In this document: positions 25,543 through 34,507 of the stretch, in pieces
Layout of the letters: each line of letters opens with the position of its first letter
How positions within the stretch are numbered: the stretch's first letter is position 1
From: Halorubrum sp. BOL3-1
GTDB taxonomy: Archaea > Halobacteriota > Halobacteria > Halobacteriales > Haloferacaceae
NCBI RefSeq assembly: GCF_004114375.1
Contig: NZ_CP034692.1
Span: forward strand, 1,674,001-1,738,000
Direction: 5' to 3'
Length of the DNA stretch: 64,000 bases
The notes under the pieces: model-generated
The model's database searches: none
Seen by the model: the letters and a program-made list of their open reading frames with translations, nothing else
What the model was told of the DNA's origin: nothing
Position numbers and translations under genes: made by a program

Positions 25543-25962
25543 CTACGCGCGCTCCGGGACGTTGTTCCGGATGAACTCGACCGTCTCCTCCATCGGCGTC
25601 CCGGGTCCGAACACCTCGGCGACGCCGAGGTGCTTGAGCTCGTCCTCGTCTTCGTCCGGGATGATCCCGCCGACGAGGACGAGGGTGTCGTCGAACGCGT
25701 CGTACTCTTTCAGCCCCTCGATAACCTTCGGGATGAGCGTGTTGTGCGCGCCGGAGAGTATCGAGATGCCGAGCACGTCGACGTCCTCCTGGACCGCCGC
25801 CTGGACGATGTCCTCCGGCGCGCGGTGAAGCCCGGAGTAGACGACCTCGAAGCCGGCGTCGCGGAACGCCCGCGCGATCACGTGTGCGCCCCGGTCGTGG
25901 CCGTCGAGTCCGACCTTCGCGACCAGACACCGGACGGCCCGCTCCTGCTGTTCGGCGCTCAT
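25543..25962 (-). CDS. mcmB: Methylmalonyl-CoA mutase small subunit (cobalamin-binding)
   Basis: 139 aa. The B12-binding Rossmann-like domain: VAKVGLDGHDRGAHVIARAF carries the DxHxxG motif whose histidine is the lower cobalt ligand; VLGISILSGAHNTLIPKV and LVLVGGIIPDEDEDEL complete the SxL...GG pattern. In haloarchaea the mutase is split, the catalytic large subunit being encoded elsewhere. It isomerises methylmalonyl-CoA and succinyl-CoA. Directly followed by meaB on the same strand. Confidence 0.93.
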   Translation of the reverse strand: MSAEQQERAVRCLVAKVGLDGHDRGAHVIARAFRDAGFEVVYSGLHRAPEDIVQAAVQEDVDVLGISILSGAHNTLIPKVIEGLKEYDAFDDTLVLVGGIIPDEDEDELKHLGVAEVFGPGTPMEETVEFIRNNVPERA

Positions 25963-26040
25963 ACCTCTCTCTGGGACGCGTGCCCGCTTGATTCTAACGG
26001 AAGATAGGGAAGGTTCGGCTCGCTCGACGCCCGCGACCGG

Positions 26041-27093
26041 TCACGTCACGATCGTCCGGAGCGTCTCCTCGGTCAGCAGCGCGGTGACGCCGAGCGCCTC
26101 GGTCGTCATCCAAGCGAGGAACGCGAGGTACATCGCGAGGAGGACGTACCCCTCCTCGGTGGTGAGCTCGAACTCCGTCGCGGCCAACACCACGACGACG
26201 AGGGTGGTGTAAAACAGGAACAAGAGGAGGGGGACGGACGTGAGAAAGCCGATCGAGACGCCGCCGGCGAGGATGACGCCGATCGGGAGCGCCGCGACGA
26301 GGTTGAACGTGTTCGTCCCGAAGACGTTCGCGACCGCCGCCCGCTGGTCGCCGGCCTCGCCCATCTTCACGCCGACGAGCAGGTCGGGGAACGAACTCAT
26401 CGCCGACAGCACCGTCACGGAGATCAGAAACGGCGGGGCGCCGAGCGCGTCGGAGATCTGTAGCGTCATGCCGACCATCGACTCGACGCCGACGAGCACG
26501 ATCGCCAGCCCGCCCGCGAACAGCGCCGCCTGCTTCGGGACGTTCGTCGACTCCGTCCGCTTCTCCCCCGACGCGCCGCTCTTGCCGCCGACGAGCAGGA
26601 TGACGTACACGCCGTACAACACCAGTAGGCCGACGCCCATCTGCGGGGTGATCCGCGCGACCTCCCGCCCGTCGGTCCCGAGGACGCCGAGCGCGATCAC
26701 GCCGAAGAGGGCGAGGACGGCGACCATGTAGAAGATGGCGTCGCGGTAGACGATCCCCTGCGTCGTCGTCGTGTCGCCGCTCGTGATCGCGACGGCGCTC
26801 GGGATGACCAGGATGTTGAACACAGCCGTCCCGATGAGCGCCCCGGCGCCGACGCCGAACTCACCGAGCACGAGCACCGAGATCACGATGATCGCGAGCT
26901 CGGGGAACGACGTCGCGGCCGCGACGATGAGTCCGCCCTGGATCGCCTGCGAGACGCCGAAGTGGTCGCTCACCTTCGAGGTCGTCGACTCGACGACGTT
27001 CGCGCCCTTCCAGGTCAGGAGGAACCCGATCACGCCGAGCGCGATCCAGACGGCGAGCGACTGGTCCCCGATGAACTCCTGCAGGATGGTCAC
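26041..27093 (-). CDS. Sodium/calcium exchanger family membrane protein (CaCA)
   Basis: 350 aa with about ten membrane helices. Two inverted alpha repeats are clear: GGLIVAAATSFPELAIIVIS near residue 52 and LISVTVLSAMSSFPDLLVG near residue 222, with acidic E/D where the ion-binding residues sit. The family exchanges Na+ (or H+) for Ca2+. ATG at 27093 (MTILQEFIGDQSL). It is separated from the LMW phosphatase gene by 66 nt on the same strand and may be read through from it. Confidence 0.88.
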   Translation of the reverse strand: MTILQEFIGDQSLAVWIALGVIGFLLTWKGANVVESTTSKVSDHFGVSQAIQGGLIVAAATSFPELAIIVISVLVLGEFGVGAGALIGTAVFNILVIPSAVAITSGDTTTTQGIVYRDAIFYMVAVLALFGVIALGVLGTDGREVARITPQMGVGLLVLYGVYVILLVGGKSGASGEKRTESTNVPKQAALFAGGLAIVLVGVESMVGMTLQISDALGAPPFLISVTVLSAMSSFPDLLVGVKMGEAGDQRAAVANVFGTNTFNLVAALPIGVILAGGVSIGFLTSVPLLLFLFYTTLVVVVLAATEFELTTEEGYVLLAMYLAFLAWMTTEALGVTALLTEETLRTIVT

Positions 27094-27159
27094 GTCGCGT
27101 CGATGCGTCCGGAATCGGGTATCGCTTCCGGAATCGGTCCCGGCCGCGTCGCGAGCGCC

Positions 27160-27621
27160 CTACTCACCGTCGTCCCCGCCGAACCGCTCGTCGAAGACAG
27201 CGATCACGCGGCGCTCGACCTCGTCGCGGATCTCTCGGACCGCCTCGATCGGCCGCTCGCCCGGGTCGTCGAGGTCCCAGTCGTCGGTCTCGACGGTCTC
27301 CAGCTCCAGCGTCGAACAGCCCATCGTGGCGACGAAGTCCGACTCGGAGAGCGCCTCGTCGGAGATCGCTCGCGGCTCGCGGCCGTTCACGTCGAGACCG
27401 ACCTCCGCGAGCGCCTCGACGACCACCTCGTGAACGGTGTCGGCGGGCGCGGTGCCGCCGGTCCGGATCTCGACGCGGTCGTCGAGCCCCCGCCGGTCGC
27501 GCTCGCGCTCCGCGAACGCCGTCGCCATCTGGCTGCGTCCGGCGTTGCGGACGCACATGAACGTGAGGATGGTCGTCTCGTCTGTCACCGTCTCGTCGTC
27601 CGCTGTATCAGTAGTCGTCAT
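27160..27621 (-). CDS. Low-molecular-weight phosphatase / arsenate reductase-like protein
   Basis: 153 aa. After an acidic leader (MTTTDTADDETVTDE) the P-loop FMCVRNAGRSQMATAF gives C-x5-R-S, the LMW-PTP/ArsC thioredoxin-type active site, and DDWDLDDPGERPIEAVREIRDEV contains the DP acid loop seen in both. It could reduce arsenate or dephosphorylate protein. It follows phoU by 50 nt on the same strand, so it probably shares the phosphate-limitation transcript; that would suit arsenate entering through Pst. The start at 27621 fits the conserved core; upstream reading overlaps phoU. Confidence 0.82.
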   Translation of the reverse strand: MTTTDTADDETVTDETTILTFMCVRNAGRSQMATAFAERERDRRGLDDRVEIRTGGTAPADTVHEVVVEALAEVGLDVNGREPRAISDEALSESDFVATMGCSTLELETVETDDWDLDDPGERPIEAVREIRDEVERRVIAVFDERFGGDDGE

Positions 27622-27671
27622 GGTGTGGGTGCCACGTCGCGTTCGTCGCTCGGTGCCGCTCCGTCGCCGTC

Positions 27672-28379
27672 TCAATAGATCAGCTCGTCGTCGTTCTCGA
27701 CCATGTACAGGGTTCTGGCCGCGACGTTGACCGCGTGGTCGGCCACCCGTTCGAGGTCGCGCACCGCGAGCAGAGCGCGAGACACCTCGTCGAGCGAGGC
27801 TTCCAGCGCCTCCGCGTCGGCGTCGTCCCCGGTCCCGCCGAGCGCCGCCTCGTTGCGAGCGCGGTCGGCCTCCAGCAGCTCGCGGACGACCGCCTCGCTC
27901 GCCCGTCGGCACCGCCCGTCGAAGTCGTCGTCGCGGGCCGCGATCTCGCGGCAGGCCTCGGCGTCGCCCGCGCCGTAGGCCGCGACCGCGTCGGCGACCA
28001 TATCGCCGGCGTCCTCGCCCAGCTCGCGGAACTCCACGGCCGGGTGAACGCCCCCGTCGGGACCGCCGTAGCCCGCGAGGTTGGTCGCCAGGTCGGCGAC
28101 GCGTTCGAGGTCGGTGATCACCTTGAACGAGGCGGTGATCAGTCGGAGATCGCCCGCGACGGGCTGCTGGAGCGCGAGCAGTTCCGTACAGTCCTCCTCC
28201 AAGCCGAGGTACGTCTCGTTCACCTCGTAGTCGCGGCCGATCACGTCCTGCGCGAGCTCGTCGTCGCCGGCGGCGGCCGCCTCGATGGCCGTCCCGTACC
28301 GCTCGTCGACGAGTTCGCCCATCGCGACCACGTCGGCCCGGAGCTCCTCGAGCTTCTCTTGGTAGTTCTCGCGGGGCAT
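27672..28379 (-). CDS. phoU: Phosphate signalling/transport regulator PhoU
   Basis: 235 aa, all-helical with two PhoU repeats: YQEKLEELRADVVAMGELV and a second half LEADRARNEAALGG...DEVSRALLAVRDLERVADHAVNVAARTLYMVE. The E/D-R-V-x-D-x-A-x-N metal-cluster motif appears twice (DLERVADLATNLA and DLERVADHAVNVA). The family restrains Pst activity and phosphate signalling. The ATG overlaps the pstB stop by 1 nt. Confidence 0.94.
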   Translation of the reverse strand: MPRENYQEKLEELRADVVAMGELVDERYGTAIEAAAAGDDELAQDVIGRDYEVNETYLGLEEDCTELLALQQPVAGDLRLITASFKVITDLERVADLATNLAGYGGPDGGVHPAVEFRELGEDAGDMVADAVAAYGAGDAEACREIAARDDDFDGRCRRASEAVVRELLEADRARNEAALGGTGDDADAEALEASLDEVSRALLAVRDLERVADHAVNVAARTLYMVENDDELIY

Positions 28380-29215
28380 TATCCGAACTTCCCCGTGATG
28401 TAGTCCTCGACCCGCTGTTCCTCCGGGTCCTCGAAGATCTTCGTCGTGTCGTCGTACTCGACGAGCCGGCCGCCGGTGAGGAAGACGGCGGTCCGGTCGG
28501 AGATGCGGGCCGCCTGCTGCATGTTGTGGGTGACGATGATGACGGTGTACTCCTCCGCCAGGTCGTCGATGAGGTCCTCGATCTTCGAGGCCGCGACGGG
28601 GTCTAACGCCGAGGTCGGCTCGTCCATCAGGATGACCTCCGGGTCGGGGGCGATGGCGCGGGCGATACAGAGCCGCTGTTGCTGGCCGCCCGACAGCTCC
28701 AGCCCCGAAGACCCGAGCTGATCTTTCACCTCGTCGTAGAGCGCGGCGCGCTTGAGCGACTCCTCGACGCGCTCGTCGACGTCACCCTCGTACCCCTGAA
28801 TCTTGAGGCCGTAGGCGACGTTCTCGCGGATCGACTTCGGGAACGGGTTCGGCTTCTGGAACACGATCCCGATCGTCCGGCGTAAGGCGACGGGGTCGAC
28901 GTCGTCGTCGTACACGTTCTTCCCGTCGAACTCCACGTCGCCCTCGACGCGGCAGACGTCGATCATGTCGTTCATCCGGTTGATACACCGGAGGAACGTC
29001 GACTTGCCGCAGCCCGAGGGACCGATCAGCGCGGTCACGTCGTGTTCGTTTATTTTCATCGAGACGCCGTCTAACGCCTGTTCGTCGCCGTAGTAGACGT
29101 CGAGGTTTCGCGCCTCGATGACGGTGTCTCGGGCGTCGAGGGGGGCGTCTCCGCGACCCTCGTCGCCGGTCTCGATCGTCGTCTGTATCTTCGGGACAGC
29201 ATCTGATTCGCTCAT
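28379..29215 (-). CDS. pstB: Phosphate ABC transporter ATP-binding protein PstB
   Basis: 278 aa. Walker [20 protein letters not shown], a Q-loop in [12 protein letters not shown], signature [33 protein letters not shown], and H-loop [18 protein letters not shown]. The INRMND and KPNPFP segments are PstB-specific. The first 25 residues are an extra acidic leader. It overlaps phoU by 1 nt and follows pstA by 3 nt. Confidence 0.97.
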   Translation of the reverse strand: MSESDAVPKIQTTIETGDEGRGDAPLDARDTVIEARNLDVYYGDEQALDGVSMKINEHDVTALIGPSGCGKSTFLRCINRMNDMIDVCRVEGDVEFDGKNVYDDDVDPVALRRTIGIVFQKPNPFPKSIRENVAYGLKIQGYEGDVDERVEESLKRAALYDEVKDQLGSSGLELSGGQQQRLCIARAIAPDPEVILMDEPTSALDPVAASKIEDLIDDLAEEYTVIIVTHNMQQAARISDRTAVFLTGGRLVEYDDTTKIFEDPEEQRVEDYITGKFG

Positions 29216-29218
29216 TCG

Positions 29219-30841
29219 TTAGTGTTCACGTCCGTACTTGTTCCGGATAACGATTGCCGTCGCGTTCATCAGCAACATCAGTATCAGCAACACCACCGCC
29301 GCCGCCGGGACGATCCCGTGTCGGAACTCGGGCTTCGCGTTCGCGGACGCGGCGAATATCTGCAACGAGAGCGCTGTCGCGCTTGAGAACAGTCCGCTCG
29401 GCGGGGTGTACGTCGTCGTCGCGACCGCGATGATGACGAGCGGCGCGGTCTCGCCGATCGCCCGCGCCAGCGCGAGGATCGTCCCGGTGAGGGTGCCGGG
29501 GATCGCCTCGGGCAGGACGACCTCGCGGAGCGTCTGCCACCGGCTCGCGCCCATGCCGTACGACCCCTGTCGGAGGGAGTCGGGGACGGAGCGGAGCGCC
29601 TCCTGCGTCGAGACGATGACGATGGGGAGGATGAGCAGTCCGAGCGTACCAGACGCGGAGACAACGATACCGGTTCCGAACCCGAGCGTGTTCCGGAACA
29701 GGGCGAGTCCGAGCAGTCCGTACACCACAGAGGGAACGCCGGCCAAGTTCGAGATATTCACCTCTAGCAGCGTCGCGAGCCGCCCGCGAATCCCGGATTC
29801 CGGCGCGTACTCCTCTAAGTACACGGCCGCGCCGACCCCGACCGGGAACGCGAGGACGGTCATGAAGCCGACGATGATTATCGACCCGACGATCTGCGGG
29901 TAAACGCCCGCGTTGCTCGCGTTCAGGCCGTCCCACGACTGTAAGAGTAGGTTCGGCGTGAGGAACGTGTCCGGGTTCCGGATCCCGAGCTGTTCGACGA
30001 GCGCGGCGCCCAGCAGGGTCCCGCCGAGGAGGACAAACGGCCCCGCGACGCCGACGCGTCCCGCGGGGTCCGTCCGGAGGGAGCGCCAGAGGACGTACCC
30101 CGTGGGGACGACGAACGCCGAGAAGAGGACGACGAGAAGCGACGCGTTGGTCCCGGTGACGGTCGACGCCACGGCGACGGCGAGACCGCCGGCGGCGACG
30201 GCGCCACCGGCGACGACGCCGGCGCGTCGATCGCGGCGGGCGGCCGTCAGCCGCGCGACGAGGAGCGCCGCCGGGACAGTGACGAGACCGAAGTAGACGA
30301 TCCACTCCGCGGCGACCCCGATCGGCCCCCGAACCGAGTCGTACAGCAGCGCCGCGACGCCGACGCCGACGATGATCGACGCGGGGACCGCCGGCCCGGT
30401 GTACGCCCGGTCACCCCTCGTTCGGTCGTAGGCTAAGACGAGCGCCGGCGGAAGCGACGCGAAGACGGCGTAGACGAACACGTCGTAGGGACTGAGGGCG
30501 TCGACGACGGCGTACGTCACGAGACTCAAGAGGAGTCCGCCGAAAACCGCCGCGAACGCCTTCGCGTTCGTCTCCCGCACCGCCGGTCTCCGGCGGGCGT
30601 ACAGCGTGAACGCGGCCGTCGGCGCCACGAGGGTACCGAAGTAGACGAGGAACCACGAGGCCGACGCGGTCGCCGGCCGGAACGCATCGTTCGAGATCTG
30701 CGCGAACAGCACGAGCAGGGAGACGATCCCGACGAGCGTCGCCGCGACGAGCGCGACCTCGAAGAGCTGTCCTTTCAGCTGCTGGAGCCGCAGATCACTG
30801 CTTCGGCCGAGTTGATCGCTGACTGTGTTGTCAGTCGCCAT
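29219..30841 (-). CDS. pstA: Phosphate ABC transporter permease PstA with long N-terminal membrane extension
   Basis: 540 aa, against about 280-300 aa for bacterial PstA. The last 270 residues are the PstA permease: YPQIVGSIIIVGFMTVLAFPVG, YLEEYAPESGIRGRL, and the EAA-type loop GMGASRWQTLREVVLPEAIPG. The first 270 residues hold about seven extra helices with no family motif, an arrangement I recall from other haloarchaea. TGA/TAA spacing to pstB is 3 nt and to pstC 1 nt, so the operon order is pstS-pstC-pstA-pstB-phoU. Confidence 0.95.
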   Translation of the reverse strand: MATDNTVSDQLGRSSDLRLQQLKGQLFEVALVAATLVGIVSLLVLFAQISNDAFRPATASASWFLVYFGTLVAPTAAFTLYARRRPAVRETNAKAFAAVFGGLLLSLVTYAVVDALSPYDVFVYAVFASLPPALVLAYDRTRGDRAYTGPAVPASIIVGVGVAALLYDSVRGPIGVAAEWIVYFGLVTVPAALLVARLTAARRDRRAGVVAGGAVAAGGLAVAVASTVTGTNASLLVVLFSAFVVPTGYVLWRSLRTDPAGRVGVAGPFVLLGGTLLGAALVEQLGIRNPDTFLTPNLLLQSWDGLNASNAGVYPQIVGSIIIVGFMTVLAFPVGVGAAVYLEEYAPESGIRGRLATLLEVNISNLAGVPSVVYGLLGLALFRNTLGFGTGIVVSASGTLGLLILPIVIVSTQEALRSVPDSLRQGSYGMGASRWQTLREVVLPEAIPGTLTGTILALARAIGETAPLVIIAVATTTYTPPSGLFSSATALSLQIFAASANAKPEFRHGIVPAAAVVLLILMLLMNATAIVIRNKYGREH

Positions 30842-30842
30842 A

Positions 30843-31838
30843 TCAGTACTCCTCCCGGAACCGCCGTCTGACCAGTTCGGCGAGGACGTTCATCGTCAGC
30901 GTGATCGCGAACAGCGTCATCCCGAGCGCGAACATCGCCTCGTAGGTGACGCCGCCGAGCGAGTCCGCGCCCGCGATCTGCACCATCGCGGCCGTTATCG
31001 TCTGGCTCGACTCGGCGAGGTTCCGGAGGACGTTCGGGAAGAACGGCATCTGCGGGCTCATCCCCATTGCCATCGTGACGGCCATCGTCTCGCCGATCGC
31101 CCGCGAGATCGCGAGCACGTACGACGCGACGATACCGGAGGTCGCCGACGGGACGACGATTCGCGTCGAGACGTCGAACTTCGTCGATCCGAGCCCGTAG
31201 CCGCCCTGTCTGAGGCTGTCCGGGACCGCGCTCAGCGCGTCCTCGCTGATCGACGACACCATCGGAATGATCATGATCCCGACGACGACGCTCGCCGACA
31301 GCGCGTTGAACGTCCGGAGCGACGGCATCACGAGCGTGAACTCCGGGAGAAGTGGAACGCCGGACGGTATCAGTCGCACCGAGAGCGGGAGGAAGCCGTC
31401 GATCAGCGGTGTCACGTACACGAGCGCCATGTAGCCGTAGATGACGGTCGGCACGCCGGCGAGTATCTCCAAGGCCGGCTTCAGTATCGACCGGACCTGG
31501 TCGCTCGCGTACTCGCTGAGGTATATCGCCGCCGCCAGTCCGACCGGCAACGCGATGAGCGCCGACAGGGCCGTGACGATGAGCGTCCCGCTCACCAGCG
31601 GTAACACGCCGTACGTCCGGTCGATTATCGGACTCCACTGGGTCCCGGTGAAGAACGCGACCGGGGAGACCTCCGACCAGAACGTCAGCGCCCGGCCCGA
31701 CAGTGCCAGGATGATGCCGACCGTGACGACGATCGTCAGGACCGCACACGCGGCGATCAGGCGGCCGTAGAGGCGCTCTTTGCGGACGACGAATCCGCTG
31801 CGCTGGAGCGACCCGGCCGCGTCCGATCCCTTACTCAT
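30843..31838 (-). CDS. pstC: Phosphate ABC transporter permease PstC
   Basis: 331 aa, six or more helices. PstC markers: FTGTQWSPIIDRTYGVLPLVSGTLIVTA, AIYLSEYASDQVRSILKPALEILAGVPTVIYG, and the EAA loop SVPDSLRQGGYGLGSTKFDVSTRIVVPSATSG. Pairs with PstA to form the phosphate channel. The ATG at 31838 is 47 nt after pstS. Confidence 0.96.
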   Translation of the reverse strand: MSKGSDAAGSLQRSGFVVRKERLYGRLIAACAVLTIVVTVGIILALSGRALTFWSEVSPVAFFTGTQWSPIIDRTYGVLPLVSGTLIVTALSALIALPVGLAAAIYLSEYASDQVRSILKPALEILAGVPTVIYGYMALVYVTPLIDGFLPLSVRLIPSGVPLLPEFTLVMPSLRTFNALSASVVVGIMIIPMVSSISEDALSAVPDSLRQGGYGLGSTKFDVSTRIVVPSATSGIVASYVLAISRAIGETMAVTMAMGMSPQMPFFPNVLRNLAESSQTITAAMVQIAGADSLGGVTYEAMFALGMTLFAITLTMNVLAELVRRRFREEY

Positions 31839-31885
31839 GATGACCCATGAATCCCACGTGGATGACGCCCGTATTGATTATTGCG

Positions 31886-32905
31886 TTAGTAGAGCGGGAT
31901 CTGCTCGTACTCGTACTCACCGGCGATCGCAGCCTCGAGGTTCTCGGTGTTGGCGTCGACCATGTCCTGGCTGCCGGGGACGTAGCCGATCGACTCGGCG
32001 ATGTAGTCCTCGTCGCTCTGGTCGATGTAGAACTCGAGGAACTCTTGGAGGTGGTTCTTTTCTTGGATCTTGTTCATGTTCCCGTAGAAGAACAGCGGGC
32101 GGGCGAGCGGGTAGCTTCCGCTCTTGGCGCCTTCGAGGCTCGGTTCCACGGGGTCGTTGTCGCCGTCGATGATACCGAGGGCCTTGACGCTGTCCGGGTT
32201 GTTTACGTAGTACGCGAACGGTAGGTAGCCCAGCGCGTACTCGTTGCCGGAGACGCCCTGCGCGATGAGGTCGTCCTCCTCGGTGCCCTCGAAGTCGCTT
32301 CGGATCTTGTCCTCCTCGCCCACGACGGCCTCGGTGAAGTAGTCGAAGGTCCCGGAGGTGGTCGCCGCGCCGTACAGGTCGAACGGCTCGTCGGGCCAGT
32401 CCGAGTTGACGTCGGACCACTGCTCGGGGGCCGTATCCGGCGACCAGATCGTCTGGAGGTCGTCGAGCGTGATGTCGTCGATGAAGTCGGCCTCGTTGTT
32501 CACGACCACCGTCAGGGCGTCCTGCGCGATGAAGAACTCGACCGGCTCGAACCCGTTGTCGCGACAGCGCTTGACTTCCTCTTGGGAGATGGGCCGGCTG
32601 GAGTTGTTGAGGTCGCTGTCGCCGGGGATAAACACGTTCTCGAACCCGCCCGAACTCCCGTCTCGGGTGAGGTTGAAGCTCACGTCCGAGTTCTGCTCCT
32701 CGAAGCGCCGGGTGACCTCCTGGGCGACCGGGTAGACCGTACTGCTCCCGGAGACGCGGATGTCACCGGACAGCGAGTCGGAGCCGCCGTCGGAACCGTC
32801 TCCGGAGGTACACCCCGCGATCGCCAGCGTCCCCGCGCCGGCGAGCGCCGCGAGCGACTTCCGCCGTGTGATCCCTGCCGCGTCCGCGTCGTGGCTTGAA
32901 CCCAT
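31886..32905 (-). CDS. pstS: Phosphate-binding lipoprotein PstS
   Basis: 339 aa from ATG 32905 (a GTG directly before it is possible). Tat signal ITRRKSLAALAGAGTLAIAG with lipobox AGC, so exported folded and lipid-anchored. Phosphate-site residues: RVSGSSTVYPVAQEV, RDGSSGGFENVF, and GAATTSGTFDYF. It binds phosphate outside the cell and delivers it to PstCA. First gene of the pst operon; a TATA-like TAGTATACTACTTA on the minus strand lies about 28-41 nt before the ATG. Confidence 0.96.
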   Translation of the reverse strand: MGSSHDADAAGITRRKSLAALAGAGTLAIAGCTSGDGSDGGSDSLSGDIRVSGSSTVYPVAQEVTRRFEEQNSDVSFNLTRDGSSGGFENVFIPGDSDLNNSSRPISQEEVKRCRDNGFEPVEFFIAQDALTVVVNNEADFIDDITLDDLQTIWSPDTAPEQWSDVNSDWPDEPFDLYGAATTSGTFDYFTEAVVGEEDKIRSDFEGTEEDDLIAQGVSGNEYALGYLPFAYYVNNPDSVKALGIIDGDNDPVEPSLEGAKSGSYPLARPLFFYGNMNKIQEKNHLQEFLEFYIDQSDEDYIAESIGYVPGSQDMVDANTENLEAAIAGEYEYEQIPLY

Positions 32906-33236
32906 CACCTGATCGACGGCGTTTTTGCCATAAGTAGTATACTATGAGGGGTACGGGGAAGCGTATATACCCCGGTATGACTACGTTCGAGTACTGACTC
33001 TATATAGTAGTACATAGTCGCTTGAGAGGACCGTCTGAGACGCGAGTCGCGACCGACCGAGTGAGACTAGATACCACGAAACAATCACGATCTTTCGAAT
33101 TTCATTCGGTATTACTACGCGATATCGAATGAAATATTATCAAAATAGAAAATCGGGAGGCGTAGTTTAGCAATCGGAGTCGGCACCGGCCGAGCACGTA
33201 TCGCACCACGCGACGCGACGGACGCTCGCGGGGGCC
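32906..33236. promoter_or_regulatory. AT-rich intergenic region between pstS and the truncated transducer
   Basis: 331 nt, clearly AT-richer than the surroundings. Holds the pstS promoter (TATA-like 32933-32946 on the minus strand), a second TATA-like GCGTATATACC at about 32971-32981, CTATATAGTAGTACATAG near 33000-33017 (imperfect inverted pattern), and the inverted repeat at 33099-33135. The direct regulators are unknown. The segment 33171-33236 also carries transducer-like codons in frame with the next feature after a stop at 33168-33170. Confidence 0.5.
33099..33135. repeat. 10-bp inverted repeat ATTTCATTCG/CGAATGAAAT
   Basis: Arms 33099-33108 and 33126-33135 with a 17-nt spacer, in AT-rich DNA upstream of the transducer remnant. 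Could be an operator, or a scar end from the event that removed the 5' part of the transducer gene. Confidence 0.5.
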
Positions 33237-34019
33237 GTGCTCGGCGGGGTCGCCGGCGCGGTCGAGGCGATCCACGACCTCGGGTCGGAGGTCGCGGAGG
33301 TCGACGACCCGATCGACCGGATCGCGGAGATCGCCGACCAGACGAACATGCTCGCGTTGAACGCCAACATCGAGGCGGCGCGGACGGACGTGAACGGCGA
33401 CGGGTTCGCGGTGGTCGCCGACGAGATCAAGGACCTGTCCGACGAGGTGATGGACGCCGCCGAATCCGCCGAGCGCCGGATCGACGCGATCCGCAATCGG
33501 ACCGACGCCTCCGCTGACGAGGTGGAATCGACAGGCCGGAGGGTTGAGACCGCGGCCGCACAGGTCGACGAGGCCGTTGACGCGCTGGAGCCGATCGCGG
33601 AGTACGCCGATGAGACCAACGACGGCATCCAGGATATCTCCGACGCGACCGAGGAGCAGGCGGCCTCGACGGAGGAGGTCGTCGCGACGATCGACGAGGT
33701 GGCGTCCGTGAGCGAGGAGACGGCCGCCGAGGCCGACACGGTCGCGGCCGCCGCCGAGGAGCAGTCCGCGTCGCTCGCGGAGGTGTCCGACTCCGTCACG
33801 TCGCTGTCCGAGCGGGCCGCGGAGCTGTCGGCTGCGTTGAACCGCTTCGAGGTCGACGCGACGATCGACGGCGACACCGTCGATGGGACCGAGGGCAGTG
33901 AGGTCGGCGGCACCGCCGTCGCGACTGACGGGGCGGGGACGGCGGACGACGTGAACGCGGTCGATGACGCGGACGCGGGCGGCGAGACCGACGTCGACGG
34001 ATCGAGTCCCTCGAACTGA
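33237..34019 (+). pseudogene. N-terminally truncated haloarchaeal chemotaxis transducer (Htr) signalling domain
   Basis: 260 aa if read from GTG 33237. Only the methyl-accepting signalling domain is present: [21 protein letters not shown] is the hairpin tip that contacts CheW/CheA, followed by [15 protein letters not shown] and coiled coil with [20 protein letters not shown] (methylation-type region), then an acidic tail. There are no membrane helices, ligand domain or HAMP. In frame upstream coding-like sequence reaches to a TAG at 33168, without an ATG. It is most likely a remnant of a full Htr gene, though a small soluble transducer is not excluded. No chemotaxis genes are near. Confidence 0.75.
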
Positions 34020-34071
34020 CTGAACGGCCCGCCGACGCGACGATCCCGTCTCGCCGCGCGCGAACCGAGAC

Positions 34072-34083
34072 GTACTTTTAAGT
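34072..34083 (+). promoter_or_regulatory. TATA-like promoter of the 97-aa protein gene
   Basis: GTACTTTTAAGT lies 26-37 nt before the ATG at 34109, typical leaderless spacing. Confidence 0.5.
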
Positions 34084-34108
34084 CCCCGTACCGGGAGAAT
34101 TCGGACGA

Positions 34109-34402
34109 ATGACCACTCCAGCAACCGACGGGCCGCCGGCGCCGACGAGCTCCCGGGAGGAGGCGTGGGTGGCACACGCCGCGCTGCTGGAGGCCGCGCG
34201 GAACGCGACCGAGGACGCCGAGCCGTACCGCGGGCCGCTCGAATCGATCGAGCGCGGCGAACCCCTCGACGGCGACGGCGTCGCCCTCCTGCGGGACGCG
34301 CTCGTCGACTACCTCGGGGACGCGCCGGTCCGCGACCGCGCCCCCGGACGAGCGCTGCTTCGCCGCACCGATGACGCGGTCGAGTCGCCGTCGACCTCTT
34401 GA
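34109..34402 (+). CDS. Conserved-type haloarchaeal hypothetical protein (97 aa)
   Basis: Soluble acidic protein, no cysteine. Sequence begins MTTPATDGPPAPTSSREEAW, with a helix-rich core (VAHAALLEAARNATEDAE, DGVALLRDALVDYLGD) and a Ser/Thr end. The regular amphipathic pattern, acidic composition and well-placed TATA support a real gene. I do not recognise a function. Confidence 0.65.
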   Translation: MTTPATDGPPAPTSSREEAWVAHAALLEAARNATEDAEPYRGPLESIERGEPLDGDGVALLRDALVDYLGDAPVRDRAPGRALLRRTDDAVESPSTS

Positions 34403-34507
34403 GGCGCGGACGACAGTGTTTGACGGCTGCGGCTCCCGTCCGTAACACGGACCGGACGCTGTGTCAAGTCTGAAGGTTAGTTTGAGTGAAGCCGCTACCT
34501 CGGTAAC

